Assembly: GCF_001700315.1 (NCBI RefSeq)
Contig: NZ_MASJ01000001.1
Coordinates: 489,887 to 553,886 of the forward strand
Source of the DNA: Caryophanon tenue
GTDB taxonomy: Bacteria > Bacillota > Bacilli > Bacillales_A > Planococcaceae
DNA length: 64,000 nt
Direction of reading: 5' to 3'
This document shows, piece by piece, positions 34,070 through 42,181 of the stretch. The translations under genes were made by a program, and so were the position numbers. The notes under the pieces were generated by a model. That model ran no database searches and had not been told where the DNA came from. It saw only the letters and a list, made by a program, of their open reading frames with translations. Each line of letters starts with the position of its first letter. Position 1 is the stretch's first letter.

Positions 34070-36012
34070 GTGTGTTACAGGCGCTGTATAAAACATACAA
34101 TCTTCACGCGGATAAAGCAGGGAAAGTACTGTTAAAAACAGATAGACAAGGCAATAGTCAGGCATATACATTATTGCCAATAAGCCATACAACACAAACT
34201 GCACAAATTGAAATTGCGGTGACCGAAGCGGGTGACTTTCATTCGGCAAAAGTGATTCCAAAAGTTTCGACCGTCATTCCTTTTATTAGTGCAAAGGCGG
34301 CAAAACCGTTAGCACATGGACTACATGAAAAGCTCATGTATTGCGCAGGAGATTATGTGGCATATACAGGACAGATAACGAAAACAGAGCCATTTATGCT
34401 ATATATTACAAACCTACAAAAATGGATTGAGTCGGACTACACACATCCAGATATTCAGGCGATTTATCAATATGTACTGAAAGGAACGGTCATTCGTGAT
34501 TTAATCAACGAACAAATTTTATATACAGATAATAATGGCATGTTACTCGAAAAGTATGATGGTAAAGAGAAACCGGAAATCTTCAAGCTAGTAACGAAGC
34601 AGGAAGAAGCTTTTGTACGTTTTCGTGTGCATAGCCCACATGAAGAGAAAATCCCACCATGGGAAAATCAAGAGCTATTTACACGCTATAGCCAATATTT
34701 ACAACAAACATTTGTCGAAGAAGACCTTTGTTATATTACCGGTGAATGGACGAAATCATGGACAAATCACCCAAGTAAAATTCGGCATGCAGCAGATATG
34801 GGGAAGTTGATCTCTGCGAATGACCATGCTGGATTTACGTACAGAGGTCGTTTTGGACGACAAGTGACCGAGCTTGGCAGTAATTTTTATGAAAATGCGG
34901 CAATTAGCTACGAAGCATCACAAAAAGTGCATAATGCGTTGAAATGGCTGATTGAACAGCAAGGCGTTTTATTAGATGGGCGTGTGTATTTAGTGTGGGG
35001 GGAGCAACAGGAAGAAGTCGCGCATTTTTTAGCGAATGATGCGCTTGAAATGCCAGAAGATGATAGCGATTTCTTCGCTTTTTCACGTGATCGTTCATTG
35101 GACGAAATTGTGATTGCGCCAAGTGAACAGGTCGCTCATACACATCAAGTGCTAAAAAATAAATTTAAAAAACGTTTATACGGCATGTATGCACGTATAG
35201 ACGATGATGATTTTGCGAACCAACAAATTCATATTTTAACGCTTGATGCGGCCACGACAGGACGTTTAGGGATTTTATCATATCGTACATTGCATGCAGA
35301 AGATTATTTTGCACGTTTAGCACAATATCAAGTTCGCGCTTGTTGGATTCAAACAGTTTGGAAAGACAAAAAGCGCGTTCAATATATACAAGCACCAAGC
35401 TTACGTGATATTGCTGACTTTGTGTATGGCCCACGCCCAAACGAAAAGGTAGTGAAGCAAACGATGGAACGTCTAATTCCAATTGTGTTAGATAATCGTT
35501 CGATGCCATTTGATATTGTGCAAAAAGCGTTAGCACGTGCATCAAATCCACAGAGCTTTGAACATATATCTAGCTTTGAGCGAGGCGTAGAAATTGCATG
35601 TGCGATTATGAAACATCATTTTATAAAGGAGGGATATACGGTGGCACTAAATACCGAAAGTACAAATCGTAGTTATTTATACGGGCGCTTATTAGCTGTT
35701 GCAGAAATCATTGAGAAACATGCATTGAATATGGGAGAGGATAAGCGTACGACCAACGCAATGCGTTATATGAATGCCTTTCAAATGAACCCAGCACGTA
35801 CGTGGCTAACCATCTACAGTAATCTGCTGCCATATCGTCAAAAATTAGGCGGCAAAGGTACGTATTATGAACGTGTCATTCAAGATATTATTGTGCAGTT
35901 TGATGAACAAGACTTTATGTCCAATAAAGCGTTAGACGGTCAATATTTATTAGGGTTTTATAGCCAACAAAAGGCGTTTTATACAAAAAAAGAAGCTGTG
36001 GAGGGTGAATGA
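34066..36012 (+). CDS. cas8c: Cas8c (Csd1) large Cascade subunit
   Basis: This 648-residue large subunit of type I-C Cascade recognises the PAM. It has the family's N-terminal part (MSVLQALYKTYNLHADKAGK), a middle with WTKSWTNHPSKIRHAADMGKLIS, GFTYRGRF near residue 260, and the helical C-terminal domain (TNRSYLYGRLLAVAEIIEKHA). The start overlaps the cas5c stop (ATGA) and its stop overlaps cas7c (ATGA). A strong ribosome site and in-frame GTG inside the gene probably also produce the small subunit Cas11c from the last 123 codons. Confidence 0.94.
   Translation: MSVLQALYKTYNLHADKAGKVLLKTDRQGNSQAYTLLPISHTTQTAQIEIAVTEAGDFHSAKVIPKVSTVIPFISAKAAKPLAHGLHEKLMYCAGDYVAYTGQITKTEPFMLYITNLQKWIESDYTHPDIQAIYQYVLKGTVIRDLINEQILYTDNNGMLLEKYDGKEKPEIFKLVTKQEEAFVRFRVHSPHEEKIPPWENQELFTRYSQYLQQTFVEEDLCYITGEWTKSWTNHPSKIRHAADMGKLISANDHAGFTYRGRFGRQVTELGSNFYENAAISYEASQKVHNALKWLIEQQGVLLDGRVYLVWGEQQEEVAHFLANDALEMPEDDSDFFAFSRDRSLDEIVIAPSEQVAHTHQVLKNKFKKRLYGMYARIDDDDFANQQIHILTLDAATTGRLGILSYRTLHAEDYFARLAQYQVRACWIQTVWKDKKRVQYIQAPSLRDIADFVYGPRPNEKVVKQTMERLIPIVLDNRSMPFDIVQKALARASNPQSFEHISSFERGVEIACAIMKHHFIKEGYTVALNTESTNRSYLYGRLLAVAEIIEKHALNMGEDKRTTNAMRYMNAFQMNPARTWLTIYSNLLPYRQKLGGKGTYYERVIQDIIVQFDEQDFMSNKALDGQYLLGFYSQQKAFYTKKEAVEGE
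35625..35643 (+). promoter_or_regulatory. Internal ribosome-binding site for cas11c
   Basis: AAAGGAGGG (35625-35633) lies seven bases before an in-frame GTG (35641). This is stronger than the site of cas8c itself. Confidence 0.8.
35641..36012 (+). CDS. cas11c: Cas11c, small subunit from an internal start in cas8c
   Basis: In type I-C systems the small subunit Cas11c is known to be made by internal initiation within cas8c. Here an in-frame GTG with an excellent ribosome site would give a 123-residue, mostly helical protein of about 14 kDa, starting at ALNTESTNRSYLYGRLL. Both the position (just before the N-S-YLYGRL helix) and the size are as expected. The product should line the Cascade belly and bind the non-target strand. 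Expression is inferred. Confidence 0.8.
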   Translation: MALNTESTNRSYLYGRLLAVAEIIEKHALNMGEDKRTTNAMRYMNAFQMNPARTWLTIYSNLLPYRQKLGGKGTYYERVIQDIIVQFDEQDFMSNKALDGQYLLGFYSQQKAFYTKKEAVEGE

Positions 36013-36866
36013 ACATGACTGTATTAAATAAAAAAATTGATTTTGCGGTTGTTTTTAGTGTTATAAATGCAAACCCAAACGGAGATCCATTGAATGGGAA
36101 TCGTCCGCGTCAAAATTTTGATGGTTTTGGTGAAGTATCAGACGTTTGTTTAAAGCGTAAAATACGTAATCGTCTGCAAGACATGGGGGAAAGTATTTTT
36201 GTGCAGTCGGATGAACGTGCAACAGATGGCTTCAAAAGCTTAAAAGATCGTGCAGATAGTGTGTCAGAATTAGCAGCATTAAAAAAAGACAAGAAAAATC
36301 CAGACACAGCTTTGTATGCATCACGTGCATCACAGGAATGGTTAGATGTTCGCGCATTTGGACAAGTATTCGCATTTAGTGGAGACACATTATCAGTAGG
36401 TGTACGAGGACCAGTTTCGATTCATCCAGCCATAAGTTTACAGCCGATTAACGTAACCTCTACACAAATTACTAAAAGTGTGAACTCCGTAACGAAGGAT
36501 GGTAAGAGCTCCGATACGATGGGAATGAAGCATCGCGTTGATTTTGGTGTGTATCAATTTAGAGGTAGTATCAACACACAACTTGCTGAAAAGACAGGTT
36601 TTACAAATGAAGACGCACAGAAAATAAAAGATGCACTTATTACATTATTTGAAAATGATGCATCTTCTGCTCGTCCAGATGGGTCGATGGAAGTGTTAAA
36701 AGTTTATTGGTGGGAGCATGATTCGAAAATGGGACAATATTCTTCTGCCAAAGTACATCGTAGCGTGCAAGTGTCCTTGCCTGACGACGCTTCGACGGTG
36801 GAACAATTAACGATTACACATACTGAACTCGATGGCTTAACACCGACAATTTATGATGGAAAATGA
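36009..36866 (+). CDS. cas7c: Cas7c (Csd2) backbone subunit
   Basis: This 285-residue Cas7 forms the Cascade filament along the crRNA spacer. The N-terminal block FAVVFSVINANPNGDPLNGNRPRQ followed by GEVSDVCLKRKIRNRLQD is diagnostic of the Csd2 family. A glycine-rich RNA-binding part with SVGVRGPVSIHPA and the TSTQITKSVNS segment follow. The ATG at 36009 overlaps the cas8c stop. It overlaps cas4 by 14 bases at the end, so the cascade genes are translationally coupled. Confidence 0.95.
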   Translation: MNMTVLNKKIDFAVVFSVINANPNGDPLNGNRPRQNFDGFGEVSDVCLKRKIRNRLQDMGESIFVQSDERATDGFKSLKDRADSVSELAALKKDKKNPDTALYASRASQEWLDVRAFGQVFAFSGDTLSVGVRGPVSIHPAISLQPINVTSTQITKSVNSVTKDGKSSDTMGMKHRVDFGVYQFRGSINTQLAEKTGFTNEDAQKIKDALITLFENDASSARPDGSMEVLKVYWWEHDSKMGQYSSAKVHRSVQVSLPDDASTVEQLTITHTELDGLTPTIYDGK

Positions 36867-37500
36867 GTATTTACTTTTGTCGGGCATTCAGCACTTTCAG
36901 TTTTGTCGTCGGCAATGGGCACTCATTTATATAGAACAACAATGGTTAGAAAATGTGAAAACAATCGAAGGGCAATTTGTGCATGATAAAGTTGACCAGC
37001 CCGAAATAAAAGAAAAGCGTAAACAAAAAATTGTTGTACGTGCTATGCCGGTATTGTCACATGAATTACAACTTCAAGGTGTTTGTGATGTCGTGGAATT
37101 TCATGAACATCCTGAAGGTGTACCTATTCAAAATTTTGATGGCACATATATCCCACATGTTGTGGAATACAAACGTGGAAAGCCAAAGTCGGGAAAAGAA
37201 GATGTTGTCCAACTTGTGGCACAAGTGATGTGTTTAGAGGAAATGTTAATGTGTACGATAGAAGAAGCATCGATTTACTACAATGAAGTTCGTCGTCGTC
37301 TTCCAGTACCAATCACAGAAACATTACGAGAACAAGTACGCGGCATTGCGAAGGAAATGCAAAGCTATTATAAACGTCAGCATACTCCACGTGTGAAAAT
37401 GGGTGCACATTGTAAAAGCTGTTCACTAGAGCCGATTTGTTTACCCGTTTTGACAAAAAGTAAAGATGTCATGCAATATATGCGGAGGTATATTGCATGA
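36853..37500 (+). CDS. cas4: Cas4 adaptation exonuclease
   Basis: Cas4 is an iron-sulfur RecB-like nuclease that trims and orients prespacers by PAM before Cas1-Cas2 integration. The 215-residue protein keeps the four cluster cysteines, Cys18 (FQFCRRQW) and Cys187, Cys190 and Cys196 (HCKSCSLEPIC). It also keeps the nuclease residues in LQGVCDVVEF and VEYKRGKP, and the QLVAQVMCLEEM helix. The start lies inside the cas7c end (ATG 36853 or 36856). Its stop overlaps cas1 (ATGA). Confidence 0.95.
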   Translation: MMENEYLLLSGIQHFQFCRRQWALIYIEQQWLENVKTIEGQFVHDKVDQPEIKEKRKQKIVVRAMPVLSHELQLQGVCDVVEFHEHPEGVPIQNFDGTYIPHVVEYKRGKPKSGKEDVVQLVAQVMCLEEMLMCTIEEASIYYNEVRRRLPVPITETLREQVRGIAKEMQSYYKRQHTPRVKMGAHCKSCSLEPICLPVLTKSKDVMQYMRRYIA

Positions 37501-38525
37501 GGAAATTACTCAATACATTGTTTATTACAACCCCGAATATTTATTTAACGTTAAAAGGGGAAACTGTAGTCGTCACACAAGAGGAAACCGTATTAGGACG
37601 TGTACCATTACTAAATTTAGAAGCGATTTGTACATTCGGCTATGCGGGGGCTAGCCCGGCACTTATGCATGCGTGTGCTGAGAAAAATATTTCACTGACA
37701 TTTTTATCGAGAAGCGGGCGCTTTTTAGCAAGAGTAATTGGTGAAACAAAAGGCAATGTTGTGTTGCGCAAAACACAGTATAGAATTTCTGAACAAGTGA
37801 TAAGTATGCAATATGCACGTCAATTTATTTTTGGGAAAATTGCTAATCAAAAATGGATTTTAGAACGTGCAACACGTGAAAATCCGATGCGTATTGATGT
37901 ACCGAAATTTAAAGAGGCATCAAGTAAACTAACGGAGATTTTGAAAGAAGTTGTAACATGTGAAGACGAAGCATATTTACGCGGATTAGAGGGACAAGCA
38001 GCACTGTTATACTTCCAACAATTTAACGATATGATTTTACAACAAAAGGAAGCGTTTAGTTATAAAACAAGAACAAGGAGACCACCACTAGACCGTGTAA
38101 ATGCATTATTATCATTAACGTATACATTATTAGCGAAAGATGTAGGTGCGGCACTTGAGCAAGTAGGGCTAGATGCTTATGTTGGCTTTTTGCATAAAGA
38201 CCGTCCTGGACGTCAATCGCTTGCACTCGATTTAATGGAGGAGCTACGTCCAGTCATTGCAGACCGCTTTGTTCTAAAGTTGATTAATAAAAAGATGATG
38301 GTTTCTAGTGATTTTATTATGAAAGAAAATGGCGCTGTTGTGTTAACGGATGAGGCACGGAAGAAATTTTTAAAGTATTGGCAAGAACGCAAGCAAGAGA
38401 CATTAACACATCCTTATTTGGATGAAAAAATTAATTGGGGCTTAGTCCCTCATGCACAAGCATTACTATTAGCAAGAACGATTCGCCAAGACTTAACGAA
38501 GTATCCACCATTTTTATGGAAGTAG
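37497..38525 (+). CDS. cas1: Cas1 integrase
   Basis: This 342-residue Cas1, with Cas2, integrates new spacers at the leader end. It has the N-terminal beta domain (MRKLLNTLFITTPNIYLTLKG) and the catalytic helical domain. Candidate active-site residues are Glu in LRGLEGQAA (about residue 164), His in YVGFLHKDRPGRQS (about 234) and Asp in LALDLMEELRP (about 247). The length and sequence are typical of subtype I-C. Its ATG overlaps the cas4 stop; cas2 follows after nine bases. Confidence 0.96.
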   Translation: MRKLLNTLFITTPNIYLTLKGETVVVTQEETVLGRVPLLNLEAICTFGYAGASPALMHACAEKNISLTFLSRSGRFLARVIGETKGNVVLRKTQYRISEQVISMQYARQFIFGKIANQKWILERATRENPMRIDVPKFKEASSKLTEILKEVVTCEDEAYLRGLEGQAALLYFQQFNDMILQQKEAFSYKTRTRRPPLDRVNALLSLTYTLLAKDVGAALEQVGLDAYVGFLHKDRPGRQSLALDLMEELRPVIADRFVLKLINKKMMVSSDFIMKENGAVVLTDEARKKFLKYWQERKQETLTHPYLDEKINWGLVPHAQALLLARTIRQDLTKYPPFLWK

Positions 38526-38534
38526 TTGATAAGC

Positions 38535-38825
38535 ATGTTGGTTTTAGTTACTTATGATGTTGCTGTTAGTAAGTTAGCTGGTCAGAAGCGATTGCGTCAC
38601 GTTGCTAAAACATGTGAAAAATATGGTATTCGTGTGCAAAATTCTGTATTTGAATGCCAAGTAGATGCCACACAATATAAACAATTGCAATATGAGCTTC
38701 TTGCCATTATGAACGAAAAAGAAGATAGTATACGCTTTTATGAGCTAGGCAATAACTATAAAACAAAAGTGAAGCATTTTGGCATGAAAGAAACAATCAA
38801 CGTAGACAATCCTTTAATTTTTTAG
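38535..38825 (+). CDS. cas2: Cas2
   Basis: This 96-residue ferredoxin-fold protein is the structural partner of Cas1. It begins MLVLVTYDVAVS with the conserved strand-1 Asp, has KYGIRVQNSVFECQ in the middle, and ends in the KVKHFGMKETINVDNPLIF tail seen in subtype I-C. ATG 38535 is chosen over the in-frame TTG 38526, because the ATG matches family starts. The leader hairpin begins at its stop codon. Confidence 0.95.
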   Translation: MLVLVTYDVAVSKLAGQKRLRHVAKTCEKYGIRVQNSVFECQVDATQYKQLQYELLAIMNEKEDSIRFYELGNNYKTKVKHFGMKETINVDNPLIF

Positions 38826-38974
38826 GTGCGGATGTAAAGTGAACATAAAAACCTTGGAGACCCGCACCGAAATTAATGTATGATTTACAAGAGATAATAG
38901 GTTATTTATATTTTAAGATAGGTTATTAGTCATTTTATAATGAAATTTATACGTCAATAGTCTCGATATTGGCA
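38825..38974 (+). promoter_or_regulatory. CRISPR leader
   Basis: The AT-rich 150-base leader lies between cas2 and the first repeat. It starts with an inverted repeat GGTGCGG / CCGCACC (38825-38831 and 38862-38868). It then has a perfect 10-base direct repeat ATAGGTTATT at 38897 and 38918, exactly 21 bases apart. A promoter-like pair follows (TTAAGA 38913-38918, 17 bases, TATAAT 38936-38941) that would start transcription about 27 bases before the first repeat. Confidence 0.75.
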
Positions 38975-39663
38975 GTCTCTCCATGCATATGGAGAGTGGA
39001 TTGAAATCTTGTAGCCGACCATCACGCATGGGCACCACACCGTCTCTCCATGCATATGGAGAGTGGATTGAAATACGCCAGTCGATTACCGTTGAAATCA
39101 TGGACGGTGTCTCTCCATGCATATGGAGAGTGGATTGAAATCCAAATGGTAATTTGGGAATCTTATTTTTCATAAGTCTCTCCATGCATATGGAGAGTGG
39201 ATTGAAATAACTTCTCGTAAACTTAGAATCAATTAAGTTACGTCTCTCCATGCATATGGAGAGTAGATTGAAATAAACACGCCCGTCTTATGCAACTGTT
39301 CTGCTGTGTCTCTCCATGCATATGGAGAGTGGATTGAAATAAAGCCGTACATTGCAAAGTCAATTACTTCGTCGTCTCTCCATGTATATGGAAAGTGGAT
39401 TGAAATCGCATGTTGCGCTTGGCTTTGTCAAAGAACGTTGTCTCTCCATGCATATGGAGAGCGGATTGAAATAATATAGATTCGCATACTTTTTCAGCCG
39501 TGTGGGTCTCTCCATGCATATGGAGAGTGGATTGAAATTACTACTGTTACTTCGATTGGTGACTGTACGTCACGTCTCTCCATGCATATGGAGAGTGAAT
39601 TGAAATTTGTGACTAAGAAATTATTCAGGCGTCTCTCCATAGACATCGAGAGTGAATGGAAAA
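38975..39663 (+). CRISPR. Type I-C CRISPR array, 10 repeats plus 1 degenerate
   Basis: Repeats are 33 bases: a GT, then CTCTCCAT-GCAT-ATGGAGAG (8-bp stem, tetraloop), then TGGATTGAAAT. They start at 38975, 39042, 39109, 39176, 39242, 39308, 39374, 39440, 39506 and 39574, with a degenerate copy at 39631. The nine spacers between good repeats are 33-35 bases; the last, before the degenerate copy, is only 24. Single-base variants occur in repeats 5, 8 and 10 and two changes in repeat 7, so decay grows away from cas2. This sets the leader at the cas2 side and transcription rightward. Spacer targets were not searched. Confidence 0.97.
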
Positions 39664-39704
39664 TAATTGTAGGTATCCAATTGTGTTATCTGTAAGCACA
39701 AAAT

Positions 39705-39756
39705 AAAAAAGCCAAGTACGATTGCGATTGCTGCAATATTGTACTTGACTTTTTTA
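39705..39756. terminator. Terminator between the CRISPR array and the ABC-F gene
   Basis: AAAAAGCCAAGTAC pairs with GTACTTGACTTTTT (one G-U) across a 21-nt loop, with A and T runs on both sides. It can end both the array and the leftward gene. Confidence 0.8.
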
Positions 39757-39809
39757 TATTTTTATGTTATTTGGAAAGCTTAATATTAAGTTTTTTAAAT
39801 TGAATCGAC

Positions 39810-41414
39810 TTATTTTAAACCTTGGCTATCTTTCCAGTCAAGGAACTCATCGTATGTTAATTGCTTATCTAAAATTGAACCGTCTTCGCGGATTTCAATT
39901 ACGCGGTTAGCAATTGTTTGGATGAATTGGTGGTCATGAGATGTGAAAATCATGGCACCTTTGAAGCGGATTAAGCCTTCGTTTAGCGCTTGAATTGATT
40001 CAAGGTCTAAGTGGTTCGTTGGCTCATCTAATAAAATAACGTTAGAAGAAGATAACATCATTTTAGAAAGTAGGCAACGTACTTTCTCACCACCTGAAAG
40101 AACTGCAGGTGATTTTTTCACTTCTTCACCAGAGAATAACATACGGCCTAAGAAGCCACGTAAGAAGCTTTCTGTTTCGTCATCTGGAGAATATTGACGT
40201 AACCATTCTACTAATGATTTTTCGCCACCGTTGAAGTATTTGTCGTGATCCATTTCGAAGTAACCTTGAGAAGTTGTTACGCCCCATTTGTATGAACCTG
40301 CGTCAGCTTCTTTCACACCCATTAATACGTCCATTAATAATGACTTCGCGTTTGGTGAACCTAAAAGAACGATTTTGTCCTCTTTGTTCATTGAGAAGCG
40401 TACGTCTTTGAACATGACTTCGCCTTCTTGAGACGCTGTTAAACCGTCTACTGTTAATACGTCATTCCCGATTTCACGGCCAATTTGGAAGTTGATGAAT
40501 GGGTATTTACGGCTTGATGGTTGGATATCATCTAATTCGATTTTATCTAACATTTTTTTACGAGAAGTTGCTTGAGACGATTTCGATGCGTTGGCAGAGA
40601 AGCGCGCAATGAATTCTTTTAACTCTTTAATTTTCTCTTCTTTTTTCGCATTTTGGTCAGCCATTAATTTCTGTGCTAGTTGAGAAGACTCATACCAGAA
40701 ATCATAGTTACCAACATATAGCTTAATTTTACCGAAGTCTAAGTCAGCGATATGGGTACATACTTTGTTTAAGAAGTGACGGTCATGTGATACAACGATA
40801 ACTGTGTTTTCGAAGTTGATTAAGAACTCTTCTAACCATTTAATTGCTTTTAAGTCTAAGTGGTTGGTAGGCTCATCCAGTAATAATACATCCGGTTGAC
40901 CGAATAATGCTTGAGCAAGTAATACTTTGACTTTGTCAGAACCTTCTAAGTCAGCCATTTGCATGTAGTGTAGCTCGTCGCCAATACCTAAACCGTTTAA
41001 TAATGTTGCAGCGTCAGATTCCGCTTCCCAACCGTTCATTTCTGCGAATTCACCTTCTAATTCAGCAGCGCGCATACCATCTTCATCTGACATTTCTGGC
41101 AACATGTAGATTGCGTCTTTTTCAGCTTTAACAGCCCATAAACGTTTGTTACCCATTACAACTGTATCTAATACATTGTACTCATCGTATTCGAAGTGGT
41201 TTTGTTTTAGGACAGATAAGCGCTCATCTTTACCCATTGATACGTGACCTTCTTGAGGCTCGATATCACCAGATAAGATTTTTAAGAAAGTTGATTTACC
41301 AGCACCGTTTGCTCCGATTAAGCCGTAACAGTTACCTGGTGTGAATTTAATGTTTACATCTTGAAATAATTTACGATCGCCATAGCGAAGGCCTACATCT
41401 GAAACTTGAATCAT
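39810..41414 (-). CDS. ABC-F family ATPase (YkpA-like)
   Basis: This 534-residue protein has two ABC ATPase domains and no membrane helices, so it is an ABC-F translation or ribosome-associated factor. Domain 1 has GANGAGKST near residue 38 and Walker B LLLDEPTNHLDLKAIKW. A charged linker follows (about 240-290, AKKEEKIKELKEFIARFSANASK). Domain 2 has a second, degenerate P-loop (GSPNAKSLL), the signature LSGGEKVRC and a second DEPTNHLDLES. The opening closely matches B. subtilis YkpA as I remember it; that group is not a known antibiotic-resistance factor. A likely promoter on the minus strand is TATAAT at 41493-41498. Confidence 0.88.
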   Translation of the reverse strand: MIQVSDVGLRYGDRKLFQDVNIKFTPGNCYGLIGANGAGKSTFLKILSGDIEPQEGHVSMGKDERLSVLKQNHFEYDEYNVLDTVVMGNKRLWAVKAEKDAIYMLPEMSDEDGMRAAELEGEFAEMNGWEAESDAATLLNGLGIGDELHYMQMADLEGSDKVKVLLAQALFGQPDVLLLDEPTNHLDLKAIKWLEEFLINFENTVIVVSHDRHFLNKVCTHIADLDFGKIKLYVGNYDFWYESSQLAQKLMADQNAKKEEKIKELKEFIARFSANASKSSQATSRKKMLDKIELDDIQPSSRKYPFINFQIGREIGNDVLTVDGLTASQEGEVMFKDVRFSMNKEDKIVLLGSPNAKSLLMDVLMGVKEADAGSYKWGVTTSQGYFEMDHDKYFNGGEKSLVEWLRQYSPDDETESFLRGFLGRMLFSGEEVKKSPAVLSGGEKVRCLLSKMMLSSSNVILLDEPTNHLDLESIQALNEGLIRFKGAMIFTSHDHQFIQTIANRVIEIREDGSILDKQLTYDEFLDWKDSQGLK

Positions 41415-41638
41415 GTAGATATTCCTCCTTGATTTTTAAGGGTTATTTTTTTAGATTGTGAGTTGCGAAAACTTTTATGCACAATGCTTATTATTATAGC
41501 ATAGATAGACGAGAGTTTTAAACTAAAAGTAGCGTAACTAGAGGATTCCCTTATGAAGTAGTGCTGTTAATTTGTAAGAATCACAATAAAGTAAAGAGAT
41601 AATCGGTTGATTGGATGACAAATGAAGGTGATTAGCAG

Positions 41639-41794
41639 ATGAGGGAAGATGGACGAATCATTAGAAATGATGAATTTTCTTCTATTACTTTTATGGGTTC
41701 GAAACCGCTCACTTTCGCGCGAGTGAAAAGAGATAATTTATCGTATGTGCATGGCCACACGATGCCGTATTTTTTACAGATAGTTCTTCTTTAG
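41639..41794 (+). CDS. Possible 51-residue protein of unknown function
   Basis: The ATG at 41639 follows GAAGGTGA at eight bases. The product is polar, starts MREDGRIIRNDEFSSIT and ends HTMPYFLQIVLL. I do not recognise a family; the HGHTMPYF part faintly recalls cupin-type ligand domains, so it might be a remnant of a longer regulator. No promoter or terminator of its own is clear. Confidence 0.3.
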   Translation: MREDGRIIRNDEFSSITFMGSKPLTFARVKRDNLSYVHGHTMPYFLQIVLL

Positions 41795-41884
41795 ATTGTT
41801 GAACGTTTTATAAAAAAGGTCTATTAGTTAGCTCTTATACGACTAAATGGCTATTTTTTCACTCGATTTGAATATAATGTAGCA

Positions 41885-41965
41885 TAAAGATGGCTGAGTG
41901 TGTACGCCGAAGAGGCTTAAGTTGGCCCGCAGAAAAGCGAGTCGTATCGCACACCTACCTAATTA
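41885..41965 (+). ncRNA. Candidate structured RNA upstream of the MFS gene
   Basis: After TATAAT (41873-41878), GTGTG-TACG pairs with CGTA and CACAC (three-base bulge), enclosing two hairpins, GCC...GGC and CGC-AGAAAA-GCG. This gives a three-way junction. It does not match any riboswitch class I can recall. It ends about 215 bases before the MFS start, so it could be a cis-regulator or a separate small RNA. Confidence 0.35.
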
Positions 41966-42181
41966 TTAGTTAATCAGCATATATGATGAAGGAACAGCGT
42001 TTTTTAGTTGAATTGTGCCTTTATAACATATTCATTTTGTAGAACGTAACGTAAATATATTGTAGGAAATATGCTAGCCCGTTTTAAAATAAATATTTCA
42101 ATAGTCATATAAGTAAATTTAGTTGTCAGACGTCTTTTTTTGTGATTAACTAAATGAGATAAAATTTAAAAGAGGTAGAAT

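Larger units (their letters stand above)
41415..42181. other. 767-bp region between divergent genes
   Basis: No annotated-size gene lies here. From left to right I see the promoter of the ABC-F gene, a 51-codon ORF with a ribosome site (41639-41794), and a TATAAT box at 41873-41878 followed by a segment that can fold as a three-way junction (41889-41955). An AT-rich stretch leads to the MFS gene. The region may therefore hold a small protein and a structured RNA. Confidence 0.5.

Noticed and set aside
38913..39251. 112-residue minus-strand ORF over the leader and first CRISPR units
   Set aside because: It is made of translated repeats (a repeated Asn-Pro-Leu-Ser-Ile-Cys phrase) and has no ribosome site; it is an artefact of the array.
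38975..39663. Self-targeting spacers
   Set aside because: No match to the window was noticed by eye, but a systematic search could not be run, so nothing is claimed.
41889..41900. GGCTGAG, as in a TPP riboswitch
   Set aside because: The other conserved TPP blocks are absent in the following 100 bases.
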